Assembly (NCBI GenBank): GCA_023453655.1 | Contig: JAEXTE010000098.1 | Coordinates: 1-5,838 of the forward strand | DNA length: 5,838 bases | Direction: 5' to 3' | DNA from: Pseudomonadota bacterium | GTDB lineage: Bacteria > Pseudomonadota > Gammaproteobacteria > Xanthomonadales > Xanthomonadaceae | Part shown: positions 1-4,969 of the stretch, piece by piece | Numbering within the stretch: the first letter of the stretch is position 1 | How the letters are laid out: the number at the start of each line of letters is the position of its first letter | The notes under the pieces: model-generated | The model's input: only the letters and a program-made list of their open reading frames with translations | Database searches by the model: none | Told to the model about the DNA's origin: nothing | Program-made: the position numbers and the translations under genes

Positions 1-2
1 CC

Positions 3-8
3 TATAAT
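3..8 (+). promoter_or_regulatory. Candidate sigma-70 -10 box upstream of frr
   Basis: Positions 3-8 read TATAAT, a perfect match to the sigma-70 -10 consensus in otherwise very GC-rich DNA. It is followed at once by CCGCGG, so transcription would start near position 14-16, about 30 nt before the frr start codon. The -35 box would lie outside the window and cannot be judged. The position fits a promoter for frr and the genes behind it, additional to read-through from an upstream gene (pyrH in many proteobacteria, not visible here). A chance hexamer cannot be excluded. Confidence 0.5.
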
Positions 9-46
9 CCGCGGTCTAGCCTCAAGCAGACTGACCGGAGCCGGTG

Positions 47-604
47 ATGCTCAACGAAATCAAGAAGGACGCCCAGACCCGCATGGCCAAGAGCATCGAC
101 GCCTTGCGCCACAACCTGGTGAAGGTGCGCACCGGACGGGCCTCCACCGGCCTGGTGGACAGCATCCGGGTCAACGCCTACGGCAGCGAGGTCCCGCTGT
201 CGCAGGTGGCCGCCGTGTCCGTGTCCGACGCGCGTTCGCTGGTCATCCAGCCCTGGGACAAGGGCATGGTGGGCGCGGTGGAGAAGGCGATCCTCGCCTC
301 CGACCTCGGGCTGACCCCCAACACCGCCGGCACCACCATCCGCCTCAACCTGCCCGCGCTCACCGAGGAGCGCCGCCGCGACCTGACCAAGGTGGTGCAT
401 TCCGAAGGCGAGGACGCCAAGGTGGCGATCCGCAACATCCGCCGCGACGCCAACCAGCAGGTCAAGGAACTGCTGAAGGACAAGTCGGTCACCGAGGACG
501 ACGTGCGCCGCAGCGAGGAGGAGATCCAGAAGATCACCGACAAGGCGATCAAGGACGTCGACGACGTGGTCAAGGCCAAGGAGCAGGAGCTGATGGCGGT
601 CTGA
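47..604 (+). CDS. frr: Ribosome recycling factor
   Basis: A complete 185-residue protein, exactly the length of E. coli RRF. In the cytoplasm, RRF works with EF-G after termination to split the post-termination 70S complex so that subunits can be reused. Domain I, the long three-helix bundle, is formed by residues about 1-30 and 105-185. Domain II, the small beta domain, is inserted at about 31-104. The conserved VRTGRAS segment lies near residues 27-33, and the RNIRRDAN motif places Arg132 and Arg133 where E. coli RRF has its functionally important Arg132. I chose ATG 47 over the GTG at 44 because GGAG (37-40) is then 6 nt upstream and the product starts [10 protein letters not shown] with the usual family length. 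No oddities are visible in the gene. It is first in the visible block and probably cotranscribed with uppS, although a repeat element separates them. Confidence 0.97.
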   Translation: MLNEIKKDAQTRMAKSIDALRHNLVKVRTGRASTGLVDSIRVNAYGSEVPLSQVAAVSVSDARSLVIQPWDKGMVGAVEKAILASDLGLTPNTAGTTIRLNLPALTEERRRDLTKVVHSEGEDAKVAIRNIRRDANQQVKELLKDKSVTEDDVRRSEEEIQKITDKAIKDVDDVVKAKEQELMAV

Positions 605-657
605 AGGGCCGTGATCGGTGATTCGTGATTCGTGATTGGTCAGAAGCCGACGTCCGA

Positions 658-661
658 AGAG
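658..661 (+). promoter_or_regulatory. Candidate ribosome binding site for uppS
   Basis: AGAG at 658-661, within GAAGAG (656-661), ends 9 nt before the TTG at 671. It is the only purine-rich stretch at a workable distance from any of the three in-frame start candidates (GTG 632, TTG 671, GTG 743), and it is the main reason for preferring TTG 671. The match to anti-Shine-Dalgarno is modest. Confidence 0.4.
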
Positions 662-670
662 ACCATCCCA

Positions 671-1489
671 TTGACTGACACCCAGGATTCGCGAGACCGC
701 GCTCTTGCGAATCGCCAATCACCCATCACCAATCATGGCAACGTGCCCAGGCACGTCGCCATCATCCTGGACGGCAACGGCCGCTGGGCCGCACGCCGGC
801 GCCGACCGCGCGCCATCGGCCACCGCGCCGGCGCGCGCGCGGTCAACACCTGCATCGACTTCTGCCTGGACCAGGGCATCGAGGCGCTGACCCTGTTCGC
901 CTTTTCCAGCGAGAACTGGGGCCGGCCCGAGGAAGAGGTCGGCGCGCTGATGAAGCTGTTCATCGCCGCGCTCGACCGCGAGGTGGAGGAACTGCATCGC
1001 CGCGGCGTGCGCGTGCGCTTCATCGGCGAACGCAGCCGCTTTTCCGCCGACATCCGCGCGCGCATGCAGGCCGCCGAGGCCCTGACCGCGGGCAACGGCC
1101 GGCTTTCGCTCAACATCGCCGCCAGCTACGGCGGCCGCCAGGACATCGCGGCCGCGGCGCGCTCGCTGGCCGAGGACGTCGCTGCCGGGCGCCTGCAGCC
1201 CGCCCAGATCGACGAGGCCGTCCTCGGCACCCGCGTCGCGCTGGCCGACCTGCCGGCGCCCGACCTGTTCATCCGCACCGGCGGCGATTACAGGATCAGC
1301 AATTTCCTGCTGTGGCAGCTGGCCTACACCGAACTGTGGTTCACCGAGACGCTGTGGCCGGAACTGGACGCGGCCGTCCTGCACGAGGCGCTGCGCGCCT
1401 ATGCCGGACGCGAGCGCCGTTTCGGCCTGACCGGCGAACAGGTGGCCGGCCGCGCCCGGCCCGATCTCCAGGGGAGTGCAACACCTTGA
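671..1489 (+). CDS. uppS: Undecaprenyl diphosphate synthase (cis-prenyltransferase)
   Basis: The enzyme adds eight IPP units in cis to farnesyl-PP to make the C55 carrier lipid for peptidoglycan and O-antigen; it is cytoplasmic and membrane-associated. From TTG 671 the product has 272 residues, against 253 in E. coli. The signature [12 protein letters not shown] lies at residues 28-39, with catalytic Asp34 (E. coli Asp26). FAFSSENW, the [10 protein letters not shown] segment and [11 protein letters not shown] (202-212) follow in family order. The Mg-binding Glu of the usual GGE is Asp206 here, and the usual Met before DGNGRW is Leu33. The start is uncertain. TTG 671 has a possible RBS, GTG 632 gives 285 residues, and GTG 743 gives a 248-residue protein beginning just before the conserved core but has no clear RBS. 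Residues about 13-23 from TTG 671 ([11 protein letters not shown]) are encoded by the repeat. The C-terminus [10 protein letters not shown] is typical. The stop overlaps the cdsA start. Confidence 0.93.
   Translation: MTDTQDSRDRALANRQSPITNHGNVPRHVAIILDGNGRWAARRRRPRAIGHRAGARAVNTCIDFCLDQGIEALTLFAFSSENWGRPEEEVGALMKLFIAALDREVEELHRRGVRVRFIGERSRFSADIRARMQAAEALTAGNGRLSLNIAASYGGRQDIAAAARSLAEDVAAGRLQPAQIDEAVLGTRVALADLPAPDLFIRTGGDYRISNFLLWQLAYTELWFTETLWPELDAAVLHEALRAYAGRERRFGLTGEQVAGRARPDLQGSATP
686..713 (+). other. 11-bp stem-loop in the frr-uppS leader
   Basis: GATTCGCGAGA (686-696) pairs with TCTTGCGAATC (703-713) across all 11 positions, with one G-U wobble (693/706) and a 6-nt loop CCGCGC (697-702). 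It lies just downstream of the preferred uppS start TTG 671 and upstream of the alternative GTG 743. No T-run follows, so it does not look like an intrinsic terminator. It is probably the core hairpin of the repeat. An effect on uppS translation or mRNA stability is inference only. Confidence 0.7.
1471..1476 (+). promoter_or_regulatory. Ribosome binding site that fixes the cdsA TTG start
   Basis: GGGGAG at 1471-1476 lies inside the last codons of uppS, 9 nt before TTG 1486. It is a strong, well-spaced Shine-Dalgarno sequence and supports the non-ATG start of cdsA, since no in-frame ATG occurs before 1519. Confidence 0.75.
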
Positions 1490-2364
1490 CCCGTACCCGC
1501 GTGCTCGCCGCGCTGACCATGGCGCCGCTGGCCATCGGCGGCGTGCTCCTGCTGCCCACCCCCTGGCTGGTCGCGCTGTCGGCGATCATCTTCCTGGCCG
1601 CGCTGTGGGAGTGGTTCCGCCTCTCCGAAATCGAGGACACCCTGCAGCGCAACGTGCTGCTGCTGGCGAACCTGCTGCTGATGGCGGCCCTGGTCTGGGC
1701 CTCGCCCAACGACAGCGGCGGCTCGCTGGTGCTGTTCAAGCTGGTGGCGACGCTGGGCGTGGTCTGGTGGCTGCTCGCGATGCTGTGGCTGCGCCGCTAC
1801 GACTTCGCCTCCGACCACGACACCCATGCCCGGGTGTTCAAGCTTGCCGCCGGCACTGCGGCGGTGGTGCCGGCCTGGTGCGCGCTGGCGGTCATCCACG
1901 CCGGCGATCCCGATCCCACCGGCCTGTCGCTGGTCAGCCAGGGCCACGTGTGGCTGCTGACCGCGCTGATGATCGTCTGGGCCACCGATACCGGCGCCTA
2001 TTTCGCCGGGCGCAAGTTCGGCGGTCGCTGGTTCGGCGGGCGCCGCCTGGCGCCGCGCATCAGCCCCAACAAGACCATCGAGGGCCTCGCCGGGGGCGTC
2101 GCCCTGGGCGTGGTGGTCGCGCTGGCGATGGCGCCGCTGGCAGGCGCCAGCCTGCGCGAGCTGCCGCTGGTGGCGGTGGCGGCGGTATTCACCGTGCTGT
2201 TCTCGGTGATCGGCGACCTGTTCGAGAGCCTGCTCAAGCGCCACGTGGGCGCCAAGGACTCCGGCACCCTGATCCCGGGCCACGGCGGCGTGCTCGACCG
2301 CCTCGACAGCGTGCTGGCCGCCCTGCCCGTCTTCGCCGTGGCCAAGATCTGGCTGGGCTTCTGA
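1486..2364 (+). CDS. cdsA: Phosphatidate cytidylyltransferase (CDP-diglyceride synthase)
   Basis: CdsA condenses CTP with phosphatidic acid to give CDP-diacylglycerol, the precursor of phosphatidylethanolamine, phosphatidylglycerol and cardiolipin, at the inner membrane. The product has 292 residues (E. coli 285) and consists largely of hydrophobic segments, for example residues about 8-45, 58-72, 84-100, 155-170, 200-222 and 228-245. The CdsA family signature is complete at residues 248-274: S248, K251, R252, K257, D258, H266, G267, G268, D271, R272 and D274. Two further conserved elements are [11 protein letters not shown] from about residue 166 and SPNKTIEG at 193-200. I chose the TTG at 1486 because it has a good RBS and gives the N-terminus [17 protein letters not shown], which fits the family; an ATG at 1519 would cut into the first membrane segment. 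The start overlaps the uppS stop as TTGA, which suggests translational coupling. The stop shares one base with the dxr start. Confidence 0.95.
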   Translation: MTRTRVLAALTMAPLAIGGVLLLPTPWLVALSAIIFLAALWEWFRLSEIEDTLQRNVLLLANLLLMAALVWASPNDSGGSLVLFKLVATLGVVWWLLAMLWLRRYDFASDHDTHARVFKLAAGTAAVVPAWCALAVIHAGDPDPTGLSLVSQGHVWLLTALMIVWATDTGAYFAGRKFGGRWFGGRRLAPRISPNKTIEGLAGGVALGVVVALAMAPLAGASLRELPLVAVAAVFTVLFSVIGDLFESLLKRHVGAKDSGTLIPGHGGVLDRLDSVLAALPVFAVAKIWLGF

Positions 2365-3536
2365 TGCAGCGCGTCGCCGTCCTCGGCGCGACCGGATCGA
2401 TCGGCGGTTCGGCGCTGGACGTGATCGCCCGCCATCCGGACGACATGCGCGCCAGCGTGCTTGCGGCCGGCAGCAACGTCGACGCGCTGGTCGGACTGTG
2501 CGCCCGGCATCGTCCGGACCATGCCGTGATCGGGGAGGCCTCGCGGCTGCCGGCGCTCCGCGACGGGCTGCGCGCGGCCGGTCTCCCGACCCTCCCGCAC
2601 GCGGGCGCGCGGGCGCTGTCGGACCTGGTCGCCGGCGACGGCTGCGACACCGTGGTCGCGGCGATCGTGGGCGCCGCAGGCCTGGATTCGACCCTGGCGG
2701 CCGCCCGCGCCGGCAAGCGCCTGCTGCTGGCGAACAAGGAATCGCTGGTGCTGGCGGGCGAGCTCATGCTGCAGGCGGCGCGCGATGCCGGCGCCACCAT
2801 CGTGCCGATCGACAGCGAACACAACGCCATTTTCCAGTGCCTGCACGGCCGCGAGGCAGGGCCCGAGGTGCGTCGCATCACCCTGACCGCGTCGGGCGGG
2901 CCGTTCCGCGGCTGGGACCGCGACCGGCTGGCGGCGGTGACGCCGGCCCAGGCGGTGGCCCATCCGAAATGGTCGATGGGTCCGAAGATCTCGGTCGATT
3001 CGGCCACCCTGATGAACAAGGGCCTGGAGCTGATCGAAGCCCACCACCTGTTCGGCCTGGCCGACGAGCGGCTGGACGTGCTGGTGCATCCGCAGAGCCT
3101 GGTCCATTCGCTGGTCGAATTCGCCGACGGCTCCACCCTCGCCCAGCTGGGCCTGCCCGACATGCGCACCGCGCTGGCAGTGGGCCTGGGCTGGCCGCGG
3201 CGCATCGCCTCCGGGGTCGGTCCGCTCGACCTGGCCGCGCACGGCCGGCTGGAGTTCGAGCCGCCCGATACCGCCACGTTCCCCTGCCTGCGGCTGGCGC
3301 GCGAGGCGCTGCGGTCCGGCGGCACCGCGCCCGCGGTGCTCAACGCCGCCAACGAGGTGGCCGTTTCAGCCTTTCTTCAGGGCCGCATCGGTTTCCTGTC
3401 CATCGCCGCCCTGGTCGAGGATGCACTCGCCGCCATCGCGGCCGAACCGGCACAATCGCTGGAGGCGCTGGGCGACGCCGACGCCCGGGCACGCCGCCAT
3501 GCCAGCCACGCCATCGCCACAGGTGCCATCGCATGA
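2364..3536 (+). CDS. dxr: 1-deoxy-D-xylulose 5-phosphate reductoisomerase
   Basis: Dxr (IspC) rearranges and reduces 1-deoxy-D-xylulose 5-phosphate to 2-C-methyl-D-erythritol 4-phosphate with NADPH. This is the committed step of the MEP pathway that supplies IPP/DMAPP, and it is the target of fosmidomycin. The product has 390 residues (E. coli 398) and is complete. The NADPH-binding GATGSIG lies at residues 8-14, and LLANKESL (121-128) contains Lys125. The metal ligands are Asp150 and Glu152 in [11 protein letters not shown], plus Glu222 in MNKGLE. The flexible active-site loop HPKWSMG has His200 and Trp203, and SGGPFRGW lies upstream of it. The C-terminal helical domain carries [16 protein letters not shown] 2364 overlaps the cdsA stop (TGATG) and has no strong RBS of its own, so it is probably translated by coupling. 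The frame is open upstream to 1476, but that part only shadows cdsA. The product feeds the same isoprenoid route that UppS uses. Confidence 0.97.
   Translation: MQRVAVLGATGSIGGSALDVIARHPDDMRASVLAAGSNVDALVGLCARHRPDHAVIGEASRLPALRDGLRAAGLPTLPHAGARALSDLVAGDGCDTVVAAIVGAAGLDSTLAAARAGKRLLLANKESLVLAGELMLQAARDAGATIVPIDSEHNAIFQCLHGREAGPEVRRITLTASGGPFRGWDRDRLAAVTPAQAVAHPKWSMGPKISVDSATLMNKGLELIEAHHLFGLADERLDVLVHPQSLVHSLVEFADGSTLAQLGLPDMRTALAVGLGWPRRIASGVGPLDLAAHGRLEFEPPDTATFPCLRLAREALRSGGTAPAVLNAANEVAVSAFLQGRIGFLSIAALVEDALAAIAAEPAQSLEALGDADARARRHASHAIATGAIA
3521..3525 (+). promoter_or_regulatory. Shine-Dalgarno-like site at the dxr-rseP junction
   Basis: AGGTG at 3521-3525 lies within the last codons of dxr. 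It is 7 nt from ATG 3533, ideal spacing for the 6-codon frame there, but 20 nt from the rseP ATG at 3546, which is too far for direct use. No better purine-rich site lies immediately before 3546. Confidence 0.4.
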
Positions 3537-3553
3537 TCCGCCGCCATGACTGA
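3533..3553 (+). CDS. Possible 6-codon minicistron (MIRRHD) bridging dxr and rseP
   Basis: ATG 3533 overlaps the dxr stop as ATGA and opens a frame of six codons, MIRRHD, ending with TGA at 3551-3553, which is 5 nt past the rseP ATG. AGGTG (3521-3525) is correctly spaced for it. Ribosomes leaving dxr could restart here, terminate across the rseP start and restart again on rseP, so the frame may act in translational coupling rather than make a useful peptide. It could equally be chance, because ATGA overlaps are frequent; the peptide itself shows nothing recognisable. Confidence 0.2.
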   Translation: MIRRHD

Positions 3554-4907
3554 GTTCCTCGGCGCCGCCTGGTGGCTGCTGGTCAGCCTCGGCATCCTGG
3601 TGACCATCCACGAATTCGGCCATTTCTGGGTGGCGCGCCGCTGTGGCGTGCGCGTGCTGCGTTTTTCCATCGGCTTCGGCGGGGCCCTGTGGCAGCGCCG
3701 CGCGAAGGACGGGACCGAATACCGGCTGGCCGCCATTCCCCTGGGCGGTTACGTGAAGATGCTCGACGAACGCGAGGCCGAGGTGCCGGAGGCCGAGGCC
3801 GATCGCGCCTTCAATCGCCAGTCGGTGTGGAAGCGGATCGCGATCGTCGCCGCCGGCCCCGCCGCGAACCTGCTGCTGTGCTTCGTCCTGCTGTGGGCGA
3901 TGTTCGTGGTCGGCCGGCCCGACTACGCCGCGGTGCTGGGCCCGTCGACCGGCATCGCCGCCGAATCCGGTCTGCGCGGCGACGACCGGGTGCTGGCGCT
4001 GGACGGGCGCGAGACGCCGACCTGGATGGAACTGCAGATGGCGCTGCTGCCCGCCGCCCTCGACCGCACGGACGTGCCGCTGCGGGTGGCCGACGCCGAG
4101 GGTCGCGAGCGGCAGGTGACGCTGCGGCTGTCGCAACTGCCGCAGGACTTCGACCAGCGCCAGGTCCTGGGCAGCATCGGCCTGGTGCCGCGCCATTTCA
4201 CCGTGCCCGCCGACGTCGGCCGGGTACTGCCCGATGGCGCGGCCTGGGGCACCCTGGCCGAAGGCGACCGCATCACCGCGCTGGACGGCCGCCCGGTGGA
4301 ACGGTTCGACGACATCGCCCCGCTGGTGCAGGCACTCGGCGAGCGCGGCGGCGAAGCGATGATCGAGGTGACCCGCGACGGCGAGCGGCTTGCCTTCCCG
4401 ATCGCGCCGCGCGAGGTCGCCGGCGACGACGGGCAGCCTCGCTGGGTGCTGGGCATCGAGGCGCCGCGACGGATCGAGTTGCCGCCCAAGGACGCGCTGC
4501 AGCAGTACGGTCCGGTGGCCGCGATCCCCGTGGCTGCGCGCGAGGTCGGTCACCTCACCGGGCAGCTGCTGGGCATGATCCAGCGCGCCTTCACCGGGCG
4601 GCTCGCGCTGGAAAACACCGTGGCCGGACCGCTGACCATCGCCCGCGCCACCAACGCCTACGCCAGCCAGGGCGTGGCCTGGTACCTGACCATCCTCGCC
4701 CTGCTCTCGCTGAGCATCGCCATCCTCAACCTGCTGCCGATCCCGCTCTTGGACGGGGGGCACCTGTTGTATTACCTTATCGAGTTGGTCAAGGGCAGTC
4801 CGTTAAGCGAACGTGCGATGGCTGCCGGGCAGTATGTCGGCCTGGTGCTGTTGGCTGGCCTGATGGGCCTGGCGTTCTACAACGACATTCTCCAGCTGGT
4901 GCGCTGA
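3546..4907 (+). CDS. rseP: Site-2 intramembrane zinc metalloprotease RseP
   Basis: RseP is an inner-membrane protease. In E. coli it makes the second cut in anti-sigma factor RseA, freeing sigma-E during envelope stress, and it also clears remnant signal peptides. The product has 453 residues (E. coli 450). Zinc motif HEFGH lies at residues 22-26 in the first membrane segment (about 8-28), with His22, Glu23 and His26. The second membrane segment is about 98-122. Two periplasmic PDZ domains follow, about 125-200 and 220-300; GDDRVLALDGRETP and GDRITALDGRPV are their recognisable cores. NLLPIPLLDGGH (395-406) supplies the third zinc ligand, Asp403, in the third segment, and a last segment spans about 430-446. 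ATG 3546 gives the expected N-terminus, ending just before the HEFGH helix, although its own RBS is poor and coupling to dxr is likely. Codon use shifts near the 3' end: four TTG codons and the only TTA fall between codons 402 and 436. The adjacent bamA fits the sigma-E theme. Confidence 0.96.
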   Translation: MTEFLGAAWWLLVSLGILVTIHEFGHFWVARRCGVRVLRFSIGFGGALWQRRAKDGTEYRLAAIPLGGYVKMLDEREAEVPEAEADRAFNRQSVWKRIAIVAAGPAANLLLCFVLLWAMFVVGRPDYAAVLGPSTGIAAESGLRGDDRVLALDGRETPTWMELQMALLPAALDRTDVPLRVADAEGRERQVTLRLSQLPQDFDQRQVLGSIGLVPRHFTVPADVGRVLPDGAAWGTLAEGDRITALDGRPVERFDDIAPLVQALGERGGEAMIEVTRDGERLAFPIAPREVAGDDGQPRWVLGIEAPRRIELPPKDALQQYGPVAAIPVAAREVGHLTGQLLGMIQRAFTGRLALENTVAGPLTIARATNAYASQGVAWYLTILALLSLSIAILNLLPIPLLDGGHLLYYLIELVKGSPLSERAMAAGQYVGLVLLAGLMGLAFYNDILQLVR

Positions 4908-4925
4908 TGCCCCGTTCTCCGACCG

Positions 4926-4943
4926 CCGCTGCGTCAGCAGCGG
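4926..4943 (+). other. Perfect 7-bp hairpin between rseP and bamA
   Basis: CCGCTGC (4926-4932) and GCAGCGG (4937-4943) are exact inverted repeats around the 4-nt loop GTCA. The hairpin begins 18 nt after the rseP stop and ends 26 nt before the bamA ATG at 4970. No T-run follows, so it is unlikely to be a terminator. It may stabilise or set the boundary of a processed bamA mRNA, or be a palindromic protein-binding site. Its presence supports reading 4908-4969 as untranslated. Confidence 0.6.
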
Positions 4944-4969
4944 AGCACTCTCCCAATCCGGACCGATCG

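Larger units (their letters stand above)
611..738. repeat. Palindromic intergenic repeat built from 7-bp units
   Basis: The left arm is four tandem heptamers: GTGATCG (611-617), GTGATTC (618-624), GTGATTC (625-631) and GTGATTG (632-638). The right arm holds four inverted heptamers: GAATCGC (709-715), CAATCAC (716-722), CCATCAC (723-729) and CAATCAT (730-736). Aligning one arm with the reverse complement of the other gives 21 identities in 28 positions, so the transcript could form a long imperfect stem around a loop of about 70 nt. A shorter, stronger hairpin (686-713) sits at the inner edge of the right arm. The element fills the frr-uppS gap and enters the uppS reading frame. GTGATT/AATCAC-rich heptamer repeats are, from memory, common between genes in Xanthomonas and Lysobacter relatives. 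There is no transposase, so if mobile it would be a non-autonomous element. Confidence 0.75.

Noticed and set aside
34..45. Small palindrome ACCGG-AG-CCGGT over the frr ribosome binding site
   Set aside because: Only 5 bp with a 2-nt loop, which is too short to fold fully. It is likely chance in GC-rich DNA.
686..720. Intrinsic terminator between frr and uppS
   Set aside because: The stem is strong, but the bases after it (GCCAATC) contain no T-run, and uppS, needed from the same block, starts here.
705..890. Short + strand frame including the ATG at 735
   Set aside because: It is out of frame with uppS and its translation is low-complexity Ser/Ala/Pro-rich sequence. The uppS frame over the same bases encodes the conserved DGNGRW core.
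1476..2363. N-terminal extension of dxr upstream to 1476
   Set aside because: The frame is open but overlaps cdsA entirely and gives Arg/Ala/Gly-rich sequence. The Dxr family N-terminus begins at the ATG 2364, seven residues before GATGSIG.
1998..3242. Long open frame on the - strand opposite cdsA and dxr (414 codons)
   Set aside because: It lies wholly opposite two clear conserved genes, its translation is Arg/Gly/Ala/Gln-rich low-complexity sequence with no recognisable motif, and GC-rich codon use on the + strand routinely leaves the - strand open.
3366..4763. Long open frame on the - strand opposite rseP (465 codons)
   Set aside because: It is a mirror of rseP codon use, rich in Gln, His, Gly and Arg, with no domain or membrane pattern that I recognise. 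RseP on the + strand has all its catalytic motifs.
4747..4775. Sigma-70-type promoter inside rseP (TTGGAC ... TATTAC) for bamA
   Set aside because: The -35 candidate matches the consensus at only about three positions and the spacing is about 15 nt. I could not support a specific promoter, and no sigma-E-like GGAACTT element is visible nearby.
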